From Mesorhizobium sp. WSM2240 (GTDB lineage: Bacteria; Pseudomonadota; Alphaproteobacteria; Rhizobiales; Rhizobiaceae), in contig NZ_CP159254.1 in the NCBI RefSeq assembly GCF_040438645.1, positions 1-64,000 of the forward strand: 64,000 bases of DNA. The letters run 5' to 3'. Position 1 is the first letter of the stretch; every line of letters begins with the position of its first letter. Under the pieces are notes generated by a model. That model was not told the origin of the DNA and ran no database searches. It was given only the letters and a program-made list of their open reading frames with translations. The translations under genes were made by a program, and so were the position numbers. Of the stretch, positions 52,564 through 61,752 are shown one piece after another.

Positions 52564-54642
52564 CTACGGCGTGTCCCTCACCACCTCCAAGGGGGCCTTG
52601 CTCTTTTTCGAGGCCTCGTAAGCCTGATGTGCGGCGGCCGCGGTCCCTCCACCACCCTCGACGTGAACGGTCGGATAGGCGATTTTGATGCCGTTTTCCA
52701 CGAAAGCCGTCTTGATCATCATGAGGGCGCGTCGCCTAATCGTGAATTGGGTACCGGGCTTCGTCATCAACTTCATCCGCAGGATGACCGCGAAATCGCC
52801 AAGACTATCGATGCCCTGCATCTTGAGCGGTTCGATCGTGTCGCCTGCAAATTCCGGATCGGCGGCCAGCTCCTGGCCGATCTTCTTGATAAGCTTGCGC
52901 GCCAAGTCGACGTCGGAATCGTAGGTCACGCCAATCGTCATCTTGTCGATCGCCCAATCCCGGCTCATGTTCTGGATCGCCCCGAGCTCACCAAACGGGA
53001 CGGTATAGACGGGGCCGCGATGATGGCGCAGCCGAACCGACCGCAGGCTGAATGATTCGACCGTGCCCTTATAGCTGCCGCTCTGGATGTATTCGCCGAC
53101 CCGAAAAGCATCGTCCATCATGTAGAACACGCCGCTCAGCACGTCCTTGACCAGGGTCTGCGAGCCGAAACCGATAGCGATGCCGAAGATGCCGGCGCCC
53201 GCAATGAGGGGAAGTATCTGCACGCCCAGCCCAGCGAGGATCGTCAGCGCGGTGACGGCGGCTATGAACACGGCAAGGGCGTTGCGGAAGATCGGCAACA
53301 GCGTGCGCAGCCGACCGCTGCGGGCCAGCTCATCGGCGCTGCTCCCATCCGCCGGAGCGAGGTTCATCCGATATTCGATCAACGCCTTCGACAGTTGCCA
53401 GAGCAGGTCGGCGATCAGCAGAATGATGATGCCGTTAAGCAGTCCGGTTATCAGGAAGCCAGCGGTTTCGCTGCCGACGACGCTCGCGGCCCTGACCCGC
53501 CAGATATAGGCCAGCCATGCGACAGCCGCGGCAATGACCACTGCCCTGGCGCCCCTAACAATGAGCACGTTGAGTACCACGCCCATCGCGCCGCTGCGCT
53601 TTGACCTGCCGGCAAAGGCGCGAGCCGCGTCGCCGACGCCGCGCACGGCTGTCGGCAGCACCAGGGCGAAAATCCCGAGCCAGAGGACGCCGAGCAGGCC
53701 GGCCACCCAGGCCACCCACAGCACGATCAGGACCAAGGTGAGAAACGATTGCTTGACCAGAGAGCCTCGCCTGTCGGGCCGCCTCCAGACGACGTCGACC
53801 GCGGTTGCCAAAATACCAAGCCCGAACAGGAAGGCGGCCAGCCCTGCGACCTCTCGGGAGAAGCCCAGTCCAGGCATGAGGCTGGCGATCGCCCAGCCGA
53901 AAAACAGAAAGCCGGCCACGAGGCTGATCCGCCAACGCCAGAAACGAGTCGATGCGTCACTTTCGAAAAGCGGAGCCGGCTTCCCCGGTGCTTCACTCGT
54001 CGCGCCGCCGAACGCAAACAGCAATCGGGCTGCCGTGCGAACGGCACGGAACGCGATGAATGCAAGAAGCAAGGTCAGAATGATCCTGCGCATCAAGGGT
54101 GGCCATTCGAATGCCAGGAACGAACCGGTGCTGGCTATGGCAAAGGTCAGCAGGGTGACGGCTTCGAAGAGGATTGCCTGACCAACGTCTTCTTGGGCAA
54201 CCACGCTCCTCGTCCCGGCGAGCGCTCGTTGGACCAGCCACTCGGCTCCGAAGCCGACCGCAATCAAGACTGCCAGGATGCCTATAACCAGCCCTGGCCT
54301 GCCTGAGTTCACGTCACGCGAGACAACGTCAGCGGCGCGCGCCAATTCTTCCGGCAGGCGCGGGATCGCAGCGCCGAGCGCTCCGATGCGGGCACGAATA
54401 CCCGCCTCCAGGTTCAAGATGTTGTCAGAAATAGATAGGCCGGGCTCGTCCGTGGCCGCAGGAATTTTTCCCTCGAGCCATGCCTTTAGTTCCGGATCGG
54501 ACAAAAGCTCGAGGAACTGCTTCGCCTTTTCGGGCGGGACCTCGGGAGACGACTGTTGAGCGAGCGAAGTTCCCTGCAAGAGCGCTAGCAAGATCACGGC
54601 GACAACTGGCAAGAACCCGAGTCGAATGAGCATGTTCTTCAT
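52564..54642 (-). CDS. MscS-family mechanosensitive channel
   Basis: A 692-residue inner-membrane channel with a signal peptide (to LAQQ), a periplasmic N-terminal region (about 27-115), about ten membrane segments and a C-terminal MscS domain. The pore/beta domain is recognised by QILPLIAGAGIFGIAIGFGS, QTLVKDVLSGVFYMMDDAFR and VGEYIQSGSYKGTVESFSLR. It should release solutes upon hypo-osmotic stress. ATG 54642 is used (ATG 54633 is possible); a longer frame to 54825 has no signal peptide. It reads toward the broken DUF2950 gene. Confidence 0.92.
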   Translation of the reverse strand: MKNMLIRLGFLPVVAVILLALLQGTSLAQQSSPEVPPEKAKQFLELLSDPELKAWLEGKIPAATDEPGLSISDNILNLEAGIRARIGALGAAIPRLPEELARAADVVSRDVNSGRPGLVIGILAVLIAVGFGAEWLVQRALAGTRSVVAQEDVGQAILFEAVTLLTFAIASTGSFLAFEWPPLMRRIILTLLLAFIAFRAVRTAARLLFAFGGATSEAPGKPAPLFESDASTRFWRWRISLVAGFLFFGWAIASLMPGLGFSREVAGLAAFLFGLGILATAVDVVWRRPDRRGSLVKQSFLTLVLIVLWVAWVAGLLGVLWLGIFALVLPTAVRGVGDAARAFAGRSKRSGAMGVVLNVLIVRGARAVVIAAAVAWLAYIWRVRAASVVGSETAGFLITGLLNGIIILLIADLLWQLSKALIEYRMNLAPADGSSADELARSGRLRTLLPIFRNALAVFIAAVTALTILAGLGVQILPLIAGAGIFGIAIGFGSQTLVKDVLSGVFYMMDDAFRVGEYIQSGSYKGTVESFSLRSVRLRHHRGPVYTVPFGELGAIQNMSRDWAIDKMTIGVTYDSDVDLARKLIKKIGQELAADPEFAGDTIEPLKMQGIDSLGDFAVILRMKLMTKPGTQFTIRRRALMMIKTAFVENGIKIAYPTVHVEGGGGTAAAAHQAYEASKKSKAPLEVVRDTP

Positions 54643-55411
54643 GAGCCCCCCGAGTTTTTTAACGTCACAGCTGCTTCCGCACAAAGCAGCTCCCTCAATA
54701 GCCAGACTGTGCTGGCCAAATGCTACGTCTCCGGGAAGACAGCGGTAAGGATGTTTTTCGTCAAACAGTAATGCGCTTAAATGCAGCCGCCTTGCTAAAC
54801 TTTGATGCCCGCCGCGATCCTCCAATCTCTTCTATTTCCACAAAGATATTGAGCTACATTGATTATATCGGTTCGAGCCCAGCTCGTTGAGAGCGTTGAG
54901 GTCCGAAAGTCACCCTACCGACGCCTTGTTCCCTCAACAAGCGGCAATTACGGAATCAGGTCACGATTTGCCGTAGTGCCGCGCCGAGGAAAGGGGAGAG
55001 CAGGGTCGAGAGCGGCCGAAGAAGCGGCGAATCTGTCTGCCCTGAATGCTTCAGGTTTCGCAACGAGTAAGACGCCAACTTGGTCGGGGTCATCTTGAAG
55101 GGACGACCGCCCTGCCGTCCGCGCGACGAGCGATTTTCAAATCGCCGTTTGCCCTAATGACTGTGAATCGGCATGCAAAAGTCTCTTACAGCACCCGTCC
55201 TAACTAATCGGCGTGAAAGTCTCGCTCGCCACCACCCTGAGGCGCCCGAAGGGTGGCCTCAGGCCAATGCGACTTTGAAATCGTCGCGACAAGGTGATCG
55301 GGATCCGGATTTAGGCCACTGTCGAAATGAGCGCTTGACGGCTTCCATTTTTTGTCCAACCGAAATTTTCGCACTCCGGGAGCGAAAGCCAAGCTCGCCC
55401 GTTAAGGCGCG
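54643..55411. other. Intergenic, nothing recognised
   Basis: About 770 bases between the divergent MscS and lipid-kinase genes. Several short frames lack support. The AT-richer part near 54780-54870 may hold promoters. No repeats or tRNA-like structures seen. Confidence 0.45.
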
Positions 55412-56332
55412 ATGGATGCGATCCTGTTCCACAATCCGACAGCCGGCGCGGGCGACCACGCTCCCGAAGGGTTGTGCGAGATGCTTGGCCGAGCTGGCTT
55501 TGACGTGAGGTACTGTTCGACCAAGGGGTCGGACTTCAAGAAGATGCTCAAGGAGAAGGCCGATCTGGCGATTGTCGCAGGCGGCGATGGCACCGTCCGC
55601 AAGGTCGTCACGAAGCTCGCGGGCAGGGACATTCCGGTTGCCATCATTCCGCTGGGGACCGCAAACAACATCGCCACTTCCTTGGGAATCCCCGGCGTTG
55701 ACGAGGAACATGCCGCCGCCTGGCAAACGGGACGGCGGCAAAGATTCGACATCGGGCTGGCGACGGGCCCCTGGGGTAAGCGGCTGTTCGTCGAAGCCGT
55801 GGGATGCGGCGTATTCGCCGAAGCGATTGGAACCAAGGTTGACGAGGATGCCCCACGCCAAGAAAGGCTCCTGCTTGGCCGCCAATCGTTGCGGAAATTT
55901 CTGAAGAAGGCTGTCCCGCTCGACATCGAAATTGAAATCGACGGCGAAAGCGTTGACGGTGACCTGCTGGCGGTCGAAGCGCTGAATATCGGCTACACCG
56001 GCTCAAGACTGCCCTTCTTTCCGCAAGCGGACTCCGGCGATCGGGGGTTCGACGTGGTCTGCATCCGCAAGGACCAGCGCTCCGACATGCTGGACTGGCT
56101 CGCCGCCTCGGATGATATGGGCTCGCCCGCGACCGCCGTATTCGGGCGGCGTCTTCGCATTCGATACGACAAATTCACGGCCCTGCGCATCGACGACAAG
56201 CTTCCGGACCCGCCCCACAAGCAAGGCGAGGTGAACGTCGAAGTCCAGGAGGACTCGATGGATATTGTTCTGCCGGCCCAACTCGAGAACGAGGCGAGGA
56301 GCGGCCGCGATCTTGCGGAGAAGGCATCATGA
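55412..56332 (+). CDS. Diacylglycerol-kinase-family lipid kinase
   Basis: A 306-residue protein of the DagK/YegS fold. FHNPTAGAGDHAPE at the start, the nucleotide motif VAGGDGTVRKVV near 55-66, and IIPLGTANNIATSLGIPG near 79-96 are the family signatures. Later EALNIGYTGSRLPFFPQADS and GFDVVCIRK fit the lipid-binding domain. It likely phosphorylates a lipid or sphingoid substrate at the membrane. It overlaps the next gene by four bases (ATGA), so the two are co-expressed. Confidence 0.9.
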   Translation: MDAILFHNPTAGAGDHAPEGLCEMLGRAGFDVRYCSTKGSDFKKMLKEKADLAIVAGGDGTVRKVVTKLAGRDIPVAIIPLGTANNIATSLGIPGVDEEHAAAWQTGRRQRFDIGLATGPWGKRLFVEAVGCGVFAEAIGTKVDEDAPRQERLLLGRQSLRKFLKKAVPLDIEIEIDGESVDGDLLAVEALNIGYTGSRLPFFPQADSGDRGFDVVCIRKDQRSDMLDWLAASDDMGSPATAVFGRRLRIRYDKFTALRIDDKLPDPPHKQGEVNVEVQEDSMDIVLPAQLENEARSGRDLAEKAS

Positions 56333-57198
56333 GCCAACACCGAACCACGAAAGAGCCAGCAATTGACGCGAAATACCTCGCCGAGATCGAACAGACGGCA
56401 GTCGAACTAGCCAATCTGGCCGGCGCCGAGATCAAGACCGCCCTCGGCAGCATGCTGTCTGTCCGCTACAAGACCGGTTCCGAAACCGAAGAGATCTGGC
56501 AGGATCCCGTATCGGAAACGGACGCCAGGATCGAGGAACTCATCCGCGCCCGGTTGGCAAAATCGTTTCCGGAACACGACATCATCGGAGAAGAAATGGA
56601 CGAGCGACCGGCGCGCGACCATGACTTTGTTTGGGCTGTCGATCCGATCGACGGGACGACCAATTTCGTCAACGGCTTCCCGCTTTTCGCCGCGACCATC
56701 GGCGTCGTGCATCGCGGACAGCCGGTCGCGGGCGCGGTTTGGTGCGCTACGAGCCATGCGCTCAGGTCAGGGGTCTATCACGCCTCGCTGGGCGGAGCGC
56801 TCTGCTTCAATGGTGAGGCGGTCAGGCCGAAGCAGAATCCACTCGTGCGTCGGCGTCTGGCCGGCGTGCCTGGCGGGCAATCGAACAAAGGCGGCTGGGA
56901 GATGAGAACGACCGGTTCGGCTGCCATCGAATGCGCCTTCGTGGCCGGCGGCATGCTGGAGGCGGCGCATTTCGAGCGCCCGAACATCTGGGATGTCGCG
57001 GGCGGCGTCGCTTTGGTTCTTGCCGCCGGCGGTCGCGTCATGGTGGCGGGAGGTAAAGGCTGGACCCCACTCAAAACGTTCGAAGCGCCCGATCGCGGTG
57101 ACAGCGCGCCGGATCTGCGGCATTGGAGCCGGTCGCTTATTCTGGGCCGCGTTGATGGAGATACCCTGGTGTCGGGTTTGGGTCAGCCCCTGTTCTGA
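56329..57198 (+). CDS. Inositol-monophosphatase-family protein
   Basis: A 289-residue metal-dependent phosphatase. IIGEEMDERP (Glu of the metal site), WAVDPIDGTTNFVNGFPLFA (Asp-x-Ile-Asp-Gly-Thr) and NIWDVAGGVALVLAAGG (Trp-Asp) are all present, so it should be active on a phosphorylated sugar or inositol. It is coupled to the lipid kinase, suggesting opposing steps of phospholipid head-group metabolism; substrate unknown. Confidence 0.92.
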   Translation: MSQHRTTKEPAIDAKYLAEIEQTAVELANLAGAEIKTALGSMLSVRYKTGSETEEIWQDPVSETDARIEELIRARLAKSFPEHDIIGEEMDERPARDHDFVWAVDPIDGTTNFVNGFPLFAATIGVVHRGQPVAGAVWCATSHALRSGVYHASLGGALCFNGEAVRPKQNPLVRRRLAGVPGGQSNKGGWEMRTTGSAAIECAFVAGGMLEAAHFERPNIWDVAGGVALVLAAGGRVMVAGGKGWTPLKTFEAPDRGDSAPDLRHWSRSLILGRVDGDTLVSGLGQPLF

Positions 57199-57243
57199 AT
57201 CTTGTCCGATGCAACCAGTGAGATAGCAAATTGTATAGGCGAA

Positions 57244-57693
57244 TTATCCGCCTGAGTACGCACGGGCATTTTCCGAACTCGAACTCGATCGCCAGTCACC
57301 GATGTCGTAAGCAGCCGGCTCGTCGTGTGTGAGCCAGACGCTGAGCCCATCCCGATACATGCGTGCGAATAGGCTGTCGGGGAAGTGCTCGATCGCCTTG
57401 TCACGCAGCCAGCGCTCAACTTGGCCCCAATATTGAACGCGACACGAAGCCGTGGATCGCCGATCTTCACCTCGATGTCGTCATCCCAAAAGCCTTGCGC
57501 CAGCTTTCGTCCGGGCGCGACAAGACCCGGTAGCTGGCGGGCGCAGTGATCTCCAATCGCGCTGGATGCCTGCTTCGACAGGCAGCCGGCTTGAAATTCT
57601 TGCCGGCGGTCTAGTGTCCCGGCGTTCTCGAGCGATTTCGCAAAGATGTCACAAGCCTGCAATTGCAGTGTCATTTCCCGGTCGTATGGCATC
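57244..57693 (-). pseudogene. Unrecognised gene, apparently frameshifted
   Basis: One minus-strand frame reads MPYDREMTLQLQACDIFAKS to GFWDDDIEVKIGDPRLRV; the neighbouring frame continues YWGQVERWLRDKAIEHFPDS, LFARMYRDGLSVWLTHDEPA and AYDIGDWRSS to a stop at 57244. Both halves look protein-like with a break near 57440. I do not recognise the family. Confidence 0.35.
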
Positions 57694-57725
57694 GGAAAGC
57701 AACCGAAGACGACAAGGGGACGACC

Positions 57726-58326
57726 ATGCGGATTTCGACGATCCTGACGGCGGCGACACTGGCCCTCGCGACAACGGGCTGGGCGCAGGCCGAGAATTTC
57801 AAGCTGGCGATCACCGATGTCGAGGGACTGGAGCGGCTTCAGACAGAATGGGGTCCGTTCAAGGCCGCGCTGGAAAAGGCGTCCGGCCACACATTCGAAT
57901 TCTTCCCAGTCAGCAACCGCACTGCCGCGGCCGAAGCGCTGCGCGCCAAGCGGGTCGATTTCGTCATCACCGGGCCGGCCGAATACGTGGTCATCAACAA
58001 GATGACCGACGCCAAGTCGCTGATCGGACTCAGCCGTCCCGACTACTTCTGCGCACGTGGTTAAGGCGGATTCGCCTTTCGTCAAACCCGCGGACCTCGC
58101 AGGCAAAAAAGTCGCGCTGGACGATATCGGATCCACCTCCGGTCACCTTTGCCCGTCGCAATTGCTGTCCGACTATGGTGTCGATCCGAAGACCGGAATC
58201 GAGGTGACGCATACGTCGCACGCGGTCGCCCACGAGGCGCTGAAGCGTGGCGATGTGGAGGCAATCGGCGTCAACTTTACTGCCGCGATCGCGCGGGAAA
58301 ATCCCGGAGTGTCGGCAACCGGCTGA
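57726..58326 (+). pseudogene. PhnD-like phosphonate/phosphate binding protein, broken
   Basis: Starts with AAGGGGACGACC and a signal peptide (to WAQAE). EALRAKRVDFVITGPAEYVV and MTDAKSLIGLSRPDYFCA belong to PhnD-type periplasmic binding proteins. At about 58054 the frame changes and VVKADSPFVKPADLAGKKVA, LDDIGSTSGHLCPSQLLSDY and VEAIGVNF continue. The family C-terminus (about 80-100 residues) is missing; the sequence passes into an unrelated gene near 58280-58320. Confidence 0.78.
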
Positions 58327-58655
58327 TATCGGCCAAGACTGTGCTCAGCATTTAGCCGGTGCACGACCCGCGCGCTGATCGCTTCGGAACCCAGCTTGCT
58401 GAGCGGGGCCAACTTCCGCTCAGCAAGCAGGGGCTCAGCTAGCAGGGCTGCCAGCCGAGGCAGGGTCAAGCGATGCCAGCCAAAAGCAGCTCCCTTCTCC
58501 CTCGCAACCCTGCGCGACAGATCATTCGCCGCGTCGAGGTTTGCTCCGACGATCAAGACCTCTTCAGCCGCTGCCCTGCTTTCCAGCCAGGCGCGCGCCC
58601 GGCGGATTCGACGATGGCTTTCGGCAGAGGTAACGGCAATCGCGCCCATCATCAA
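58280..58655 (-). pseudogene. N-terminal fragment of an AddB-like PD-(D/E)XK nuclease
   Basis: Reads MGAIAVTSAESHRRIRRARA, VLIVGANLDAANDLSRRVAR, EKGAAFGWHRLTLPRLAALL and LGRYQPVADTPGFSRAIAAV, the N-terminal block of large helicase/nuclease-like repair proteins of the AddB type. Of an expected 800 or more residues only about 115 remain. It is fused tail to tail with the PhnD-like remnant. Confidence 0.6.
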
Positions 58656-58798
58656 ATGGTACCCATACCCGGTCCGAACGCAATGCAGTCATTGTTGTGC
58701 TGCACAGGCTACTATCGAGCTGCAGGCCGCGGACCAACCCGATCTGGCTACTGCCGAAGCGTTCCGATGCAACTGTCGAAGGAGGCTAGCAAGTCCAC
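58656..58798. other. Short intergenic segment
   Basis: No feature recognised between the AddB-like fragment and the XRE regulator gene. Confidence 0.4.
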
Positions 58799-59305
58799 TT
58801 ACCGGACTTCGTCCTTCGTCTGCGATGAGGCTGTGGCGGCGTCGGCCGCCTTCTGCTGTGCGACCATGCGCTTGACCAGGGCGAGGAGATCGCGCGTAGT
58901 GTCGTGGGGCAAGGCCGCCATAAGTTTTGCCAGTTCAAGACGATCCTCGGCTTCCTCCGGCGTCTGGCCCCAAAGATGAGGAGCAGCCTCAAAAAGCATT
59001 TCGATCGGCATGAAGCCGAGGATTTCACAGAGATGGATCATACGAGTAACGTGCATTTTCGAGAAAGCACGTTCGTATCGACCATAAACCGGTACTGATA
59101 GACCAAGCAAAGGCGAGAGATCCGCGCGGGTCAGACCTTCATCCTCGCGAGCCTTGCGCAGGAAAGCGGCGATCTTCTCATCCATTTGGCCCAGGGTGGT
59201 GATGCCGTCAAAGCCCGGACGTCGATAAATTGGTTTGTCAATCTCCGGGTCGGCTGTTTCCACCAACCCCTTTGCACTTTTATAGCTGATCATATCCCGC
59301 GTCAC
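58799..59305 (-). CDS. XRE-type HTH transcriptional regulator
   Basis: A 168-residue protein. KIAAFLRKAREDEGLTRADL, SPLLGLSVPVYGRYERAFSK (about 44-83) form a Cro/C1-type helix-turn-helix; the rest is helical with an acidic middle. The start is GTG 59305, ten or so bases after AGGGGG. It stands next to the mobilization genes and may control them; a near-palindrome lies 64 bases upstream. Confidence 0.82.
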   Translation of the reverse strand: MTRDMISYKSAKGLVETADPEIDKPIYRRPGFDGITTLGQMDEKIAAFLRKAREDEGLTRADLSPLLGLSVPVYGRYERAFSKMHVTRMIHLCEILGFMPIEMLFEAAPHLWGQTPEEAEDRLELAKLMAALPHDTTRDLLALVKRMVAQQKAADAATASSQTKDEVR

Positions 59306-59322
59306 GGACCCAACCCCCTAAA

Positions 59323-59344
59323 TGAAAACCGCCCACGGGGCGGT
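59323..59344 (-). terminator. Terminator of the virC-like operon
   Basis: ACCGCCC (59328-59334) pairs with GGGCGGT (59338-59344). On the minus strand it is followed by TTTTC. It would end transcripts coming from the three genes to the right. Confidence 0.55.
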
Positions 59345-59368
59345 ACTATGCACCAAAATTGAATACAC

Positions 59369-59384
59369 TTGGTATTAATTCCAA
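59369..59384. promoter_or_regulatory. Near-palindrome, possible operator
   Basis: TTGGTATTAATTCCAA is self-complementary at 14 of 16 positions and lies in an AT-rich stretch upstream of the XRE regulator gene. It could be that regulator's own binding site. Confidence 0.4.
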
Positions 59385-59513
59385 TCCCCAGAACGGCCTT
59401 ATTCCCTTACCCATCTTGGGGGTTCAGGATGGGCCGCCGAAGCTGCTGCGCACGGATAGCCTCCGACCTCTTGGACGGATCGATGATGTGCGGGCGGTAC
59501 GGTTGCAAGGGCA

Positions 59514-59906
59514 TCAACGGTTCTTTGCTGCGACCATCGTCCAACGGTCTGGTCCGCCCTCGAACACTGATTCCACCAGTTTTTCACCTTCTATCCAACC
59601 GAGATGCGCCGATAGTTCGCAAGCTATTGAAGACTCATCAATAGTTGTACAGCGCTTCACGCTAATCGTCGATCCATCACCGTGCCTGGATATATCCCAT
59701 TTGGATATGCGGAAGAGTTCGGCTTTCGCGTGTTCACTGCTCGGCCACATAGCCTTATCGGATATGGGCTCAGTTCCTTTCAGAACAGGCAATATGGCCT
59801 GCGAAGTCTCAGGAAGGCCTATGCTCGGCCGGCCGAGCATAGGCGCGGCGTAGATGCCGATGACGGCGCCGACAGCTATTCCAAACAGGAAGCCGCGGCC
59901 TATCAT
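59514..59906 (-). CDS. Hypothetical protein with one membrane anchor
   Basis: A 130-residue protein. MIGRGFLFGIAVGAVIGIYA is a single N-terminal membrane segment; the rest is exported or periplasmic (SKWDISRHGDGSTISVKRCT, ELSAHLGWIEGEKLVESVFE). It is separated by two bases from the RHH gene and so belongs to the virC-like operon. No family recognised; similar small genes occur in mobilization regions of rhizobial plasmids. Confidence 0.6.
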   Translation of the reverse strand: MIGRGFLFGIAVGAVIGIYAAPMLGRPSIGLPETSQAILPVLKGTEPISDKAMWPSSEHAKAELFRISKWDISRHGDGSTISVKRCTTIDESSIACELSAHLGWIEGEKLVESVFEGGPDRWTMVAAKNR

Positions 59907-59908
59907 TT

Positions 59909-60349
59909 TCAGTAGCCGTTGTCGCGGAGATACTGGTCGATGGCCGCCTTCATGATGACGGTCATCTTCAGGTCGTTTTCGTGCGCGGCCTTTTCGAGCC
60001 GCTTCTTTGTCTCGTAATCCAGCGGCACGTTGACGAAATGCTTCGATTCACGTTCACGAGCGCGCTTCAGATCGCGAAGTCGGGTCCGCGAAACCTCACG
60101 CTCCAAAGCGCGTGTCGTCGATCGCTCTCGGCGTTCAGCCTCCGTGGTGGCCAACAGGGCCGTTGGTGCCTGGTCTTCTTCCCCTTTTGCCGTCTGCGGG
60201 ACTGCGTCCGGTTCAACGGCAGACTTGACTGGCGCCCCTGCGGTCTCTTTCCCAGGTGGCGCGACTTCGCGGGCTGGCTTGGCCGCGCTCGGCCTTGGCC
60301 GGCGCGGCGCAACGGGGAAATCCGAAACAGTCGTTTGTCTCTTAACCAT
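59909..60349 (-). CDS. VirC2-like ribbon-helix-helix protein
   Basis: A 146-residue protein. The first 100 residues are basic, Pro/Ala-rich and probably disordered; residues 104-146 form a ribbon-helix-helix (KHFVNVPLDYETKKRLEKAA, HENDLKMTVIMKAAIDQYLR). Together with the ParA-like partner it resembles the VirC1-VirC2 pair, which binds near oriT and raises transfer. It overlaps the upstream gene by eight bases. A plasmid partition role is the alternative. Confidence 0.7.
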   Translation of the reverse strand: MVKRQTTVSDFPVAPRRPRPSAAKPAREVAPPGKETAGAPVKSAVEPDAVPQTAKGEEDQAPTALLATTEAERRERSTTRALEREVSRTRLRDLKRARERESKHFVNVPLDYETKKRLEKAAHENDLKMTVIMKAAIDQYLRDNGY

Positions 60350-61049
60350 TGACTACCTCCTTGAGGTAACTCGTCAGCAGCTTCTCAATGTCGCCGACCA
60401 GGCTCACGACTTCCGTCCTTGCCTTCCTAACGGGCTCCGTCAATTCGAGCATTTGCAGTGTTCCGTAGCCGTTTCGCAGCTCGCGATAGCAATTGCGTTC
60501 CAGAAGCTCGGTATCGAGCAAACAGGAATCGTAGCCATTTTCGCGGAGGTTGTTCACGAACGGCCGGATCAGCCGATACGCCTCAAGATTGCGAGCCGGA
60601 ATTGTTAACCGGGTGACGAAGTTAGCCTGCGGAATTATGTACCCGATCTGATCGGCAATCTCCGCTGCGGCTTGCGCAGCTTCGCCTGCTGCCTTGATCT
60701 CATCCTGGTTCGGTTGGATCGGCGTGAGGATCAGGTGAGAATTTCGGATAATGGTGTCGCGCACAACGCTGTCCTGACCGGGTGAATCCATGATCACCAC
60801 GTCATACTTGCCTGCGTCGGCATCGAGGACCTGCTGGATCGTGCCCTGTCGCGCGGCCGTCACCAGATCGATGCCATCGGGTATATTGTCCTTCGCCTCG
60901 CAGCGCTTCCACCACTCATGGAGATTCTGTCGGCCGTCGGCATCGATCAGCAGAACGCGCTTTCCCTGAAGGGCGTATTCGCCGGCAATCAAGATAACTG
61001 CTGTCGTCTTGCCGGCTCCCCCGCTAACCGCTGACACAAAGACTGGCAT
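60342..61049 (-). CDS. VirC1-like ParA-family ATPase
   Basis: A 235-residue ATPase with the deviant Walker A SGGAGKTTA at 9-17 and Walker B YDVVIMDSPGQDS near 80-92, and VLLIDADGRQNLHEWWKR near 35. Size and the beginning fit VirC1 and other transfer-associated ParA proteins better than RepA. The ATG at 61049 follows GAAGGGAGTTACC; frames extend upstream to 61211 without support. It is divergent from the mobC-relaxase operon, across the probable oriT. Confidence 0.8.
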   Translation of the reverse strand: MPVFVSAVSGGAGKTTAVILIAGEYALQGKRVLLIDADGRQNLHEWWKRCEAKDNIPDGIDLVTAARQGTIQQVLDADAGKYDVVIMDSPGQDSVVRDTIIRNSHLILTPIQPNQDEIKAAGEAAQAAAEIADQIGYIIPQANFVTRLTIPARNLEAYRLIRPFVNNLRENGYDSCLLDTELLERNCYRELRNGYGTLQMLELTEPVRKARTEVVSLVGDIEKLLTSYLKEVVNG

Positions 61050-61752
61050 TCTCGGTAACTCCCTTCGCCAGGGCGCAATGTCGTTTCCGCTCGATCTCTG
61101 CGCATTTGCGCGGGAAAGCCTGTGAACGCCCATGCTACTCAAATAGACTACTTCAACACCATGCGAAAAATCTGCCACAGCCTTGGAAAACATCGCATCG
61201 ACATAGCCCATGTCAAATCAGGCCCACGGTAACGAACCATATTACTTAACCACGCCATGTCCACATCGTGTGGCAATGATGTGTGTCATATCACACTTCC
61301 CGCTCGTGTGGTTTTTGCGTGTCGAACTGGCCAACGGCACTGCGATTGAGAGGGCCTCCCTGGCGGCACCTGTTGAGATTCTGCTGGCGTGGTGAACCCC
61401 GGAGCCGCGTGAGAGGCCGTCTGTGACGCTCGCACGCAAGCCGCCAGGGCGAAGAGCGGAGCGTCCCTTGCGGCTGAGTACGAGGGGCACACAAAGGCCG
61501 TCACTAGCGGATTTCGGAGGTGAACCCTGGTGAGCGTTTCATCGTTTGAAAGGGCAGGACGAAGTCCCTGCCCGTCATTGCGATAGGTTGAGCGAAGCGA
61601 GAGCCTTTCGAGGAGATGATCATGATAGGTGGAATTTGGTTGCTATTAGAGGTGGCAGGATACGGAAAAATGTGCGACATTTTTTCCTGACGATCGAGGA
61701 ACACGCCCTCGATGCCTGCCGCAAGCGCCAGAGAGAGGGGCCCCAAGGCCAA
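61050..61752. other. Probable oriT and control region
   Basis: About 700 bases between divergent transfer genes. It contains a cluster of GTGTG/CACAC motifs (CCACATCGTGTGG at 61261, GTGTG and CACAC in 61281-61296, CGTGTGG near 61305), an inverted repeat GCCGCCAGGG (61440-61449) with CCCTTGCGGC (61465-61474), and a hairpin GGGCAGGAC with GTCCCTGCCC at 61552-61573. oriT usually lies beside mobC/relaxase genes. I cannot place the nick site; no known nic consensus was recognised. Confidence 0.55.

Noticed and set aside
60342..61049. Calling the ParA-like protein a second plasmid partition system
   Set aside because: Its position divergent from mobC/relaxase and its RHH partner fit a VirC1-like transfer role better, although partition cannot be fully excluded.
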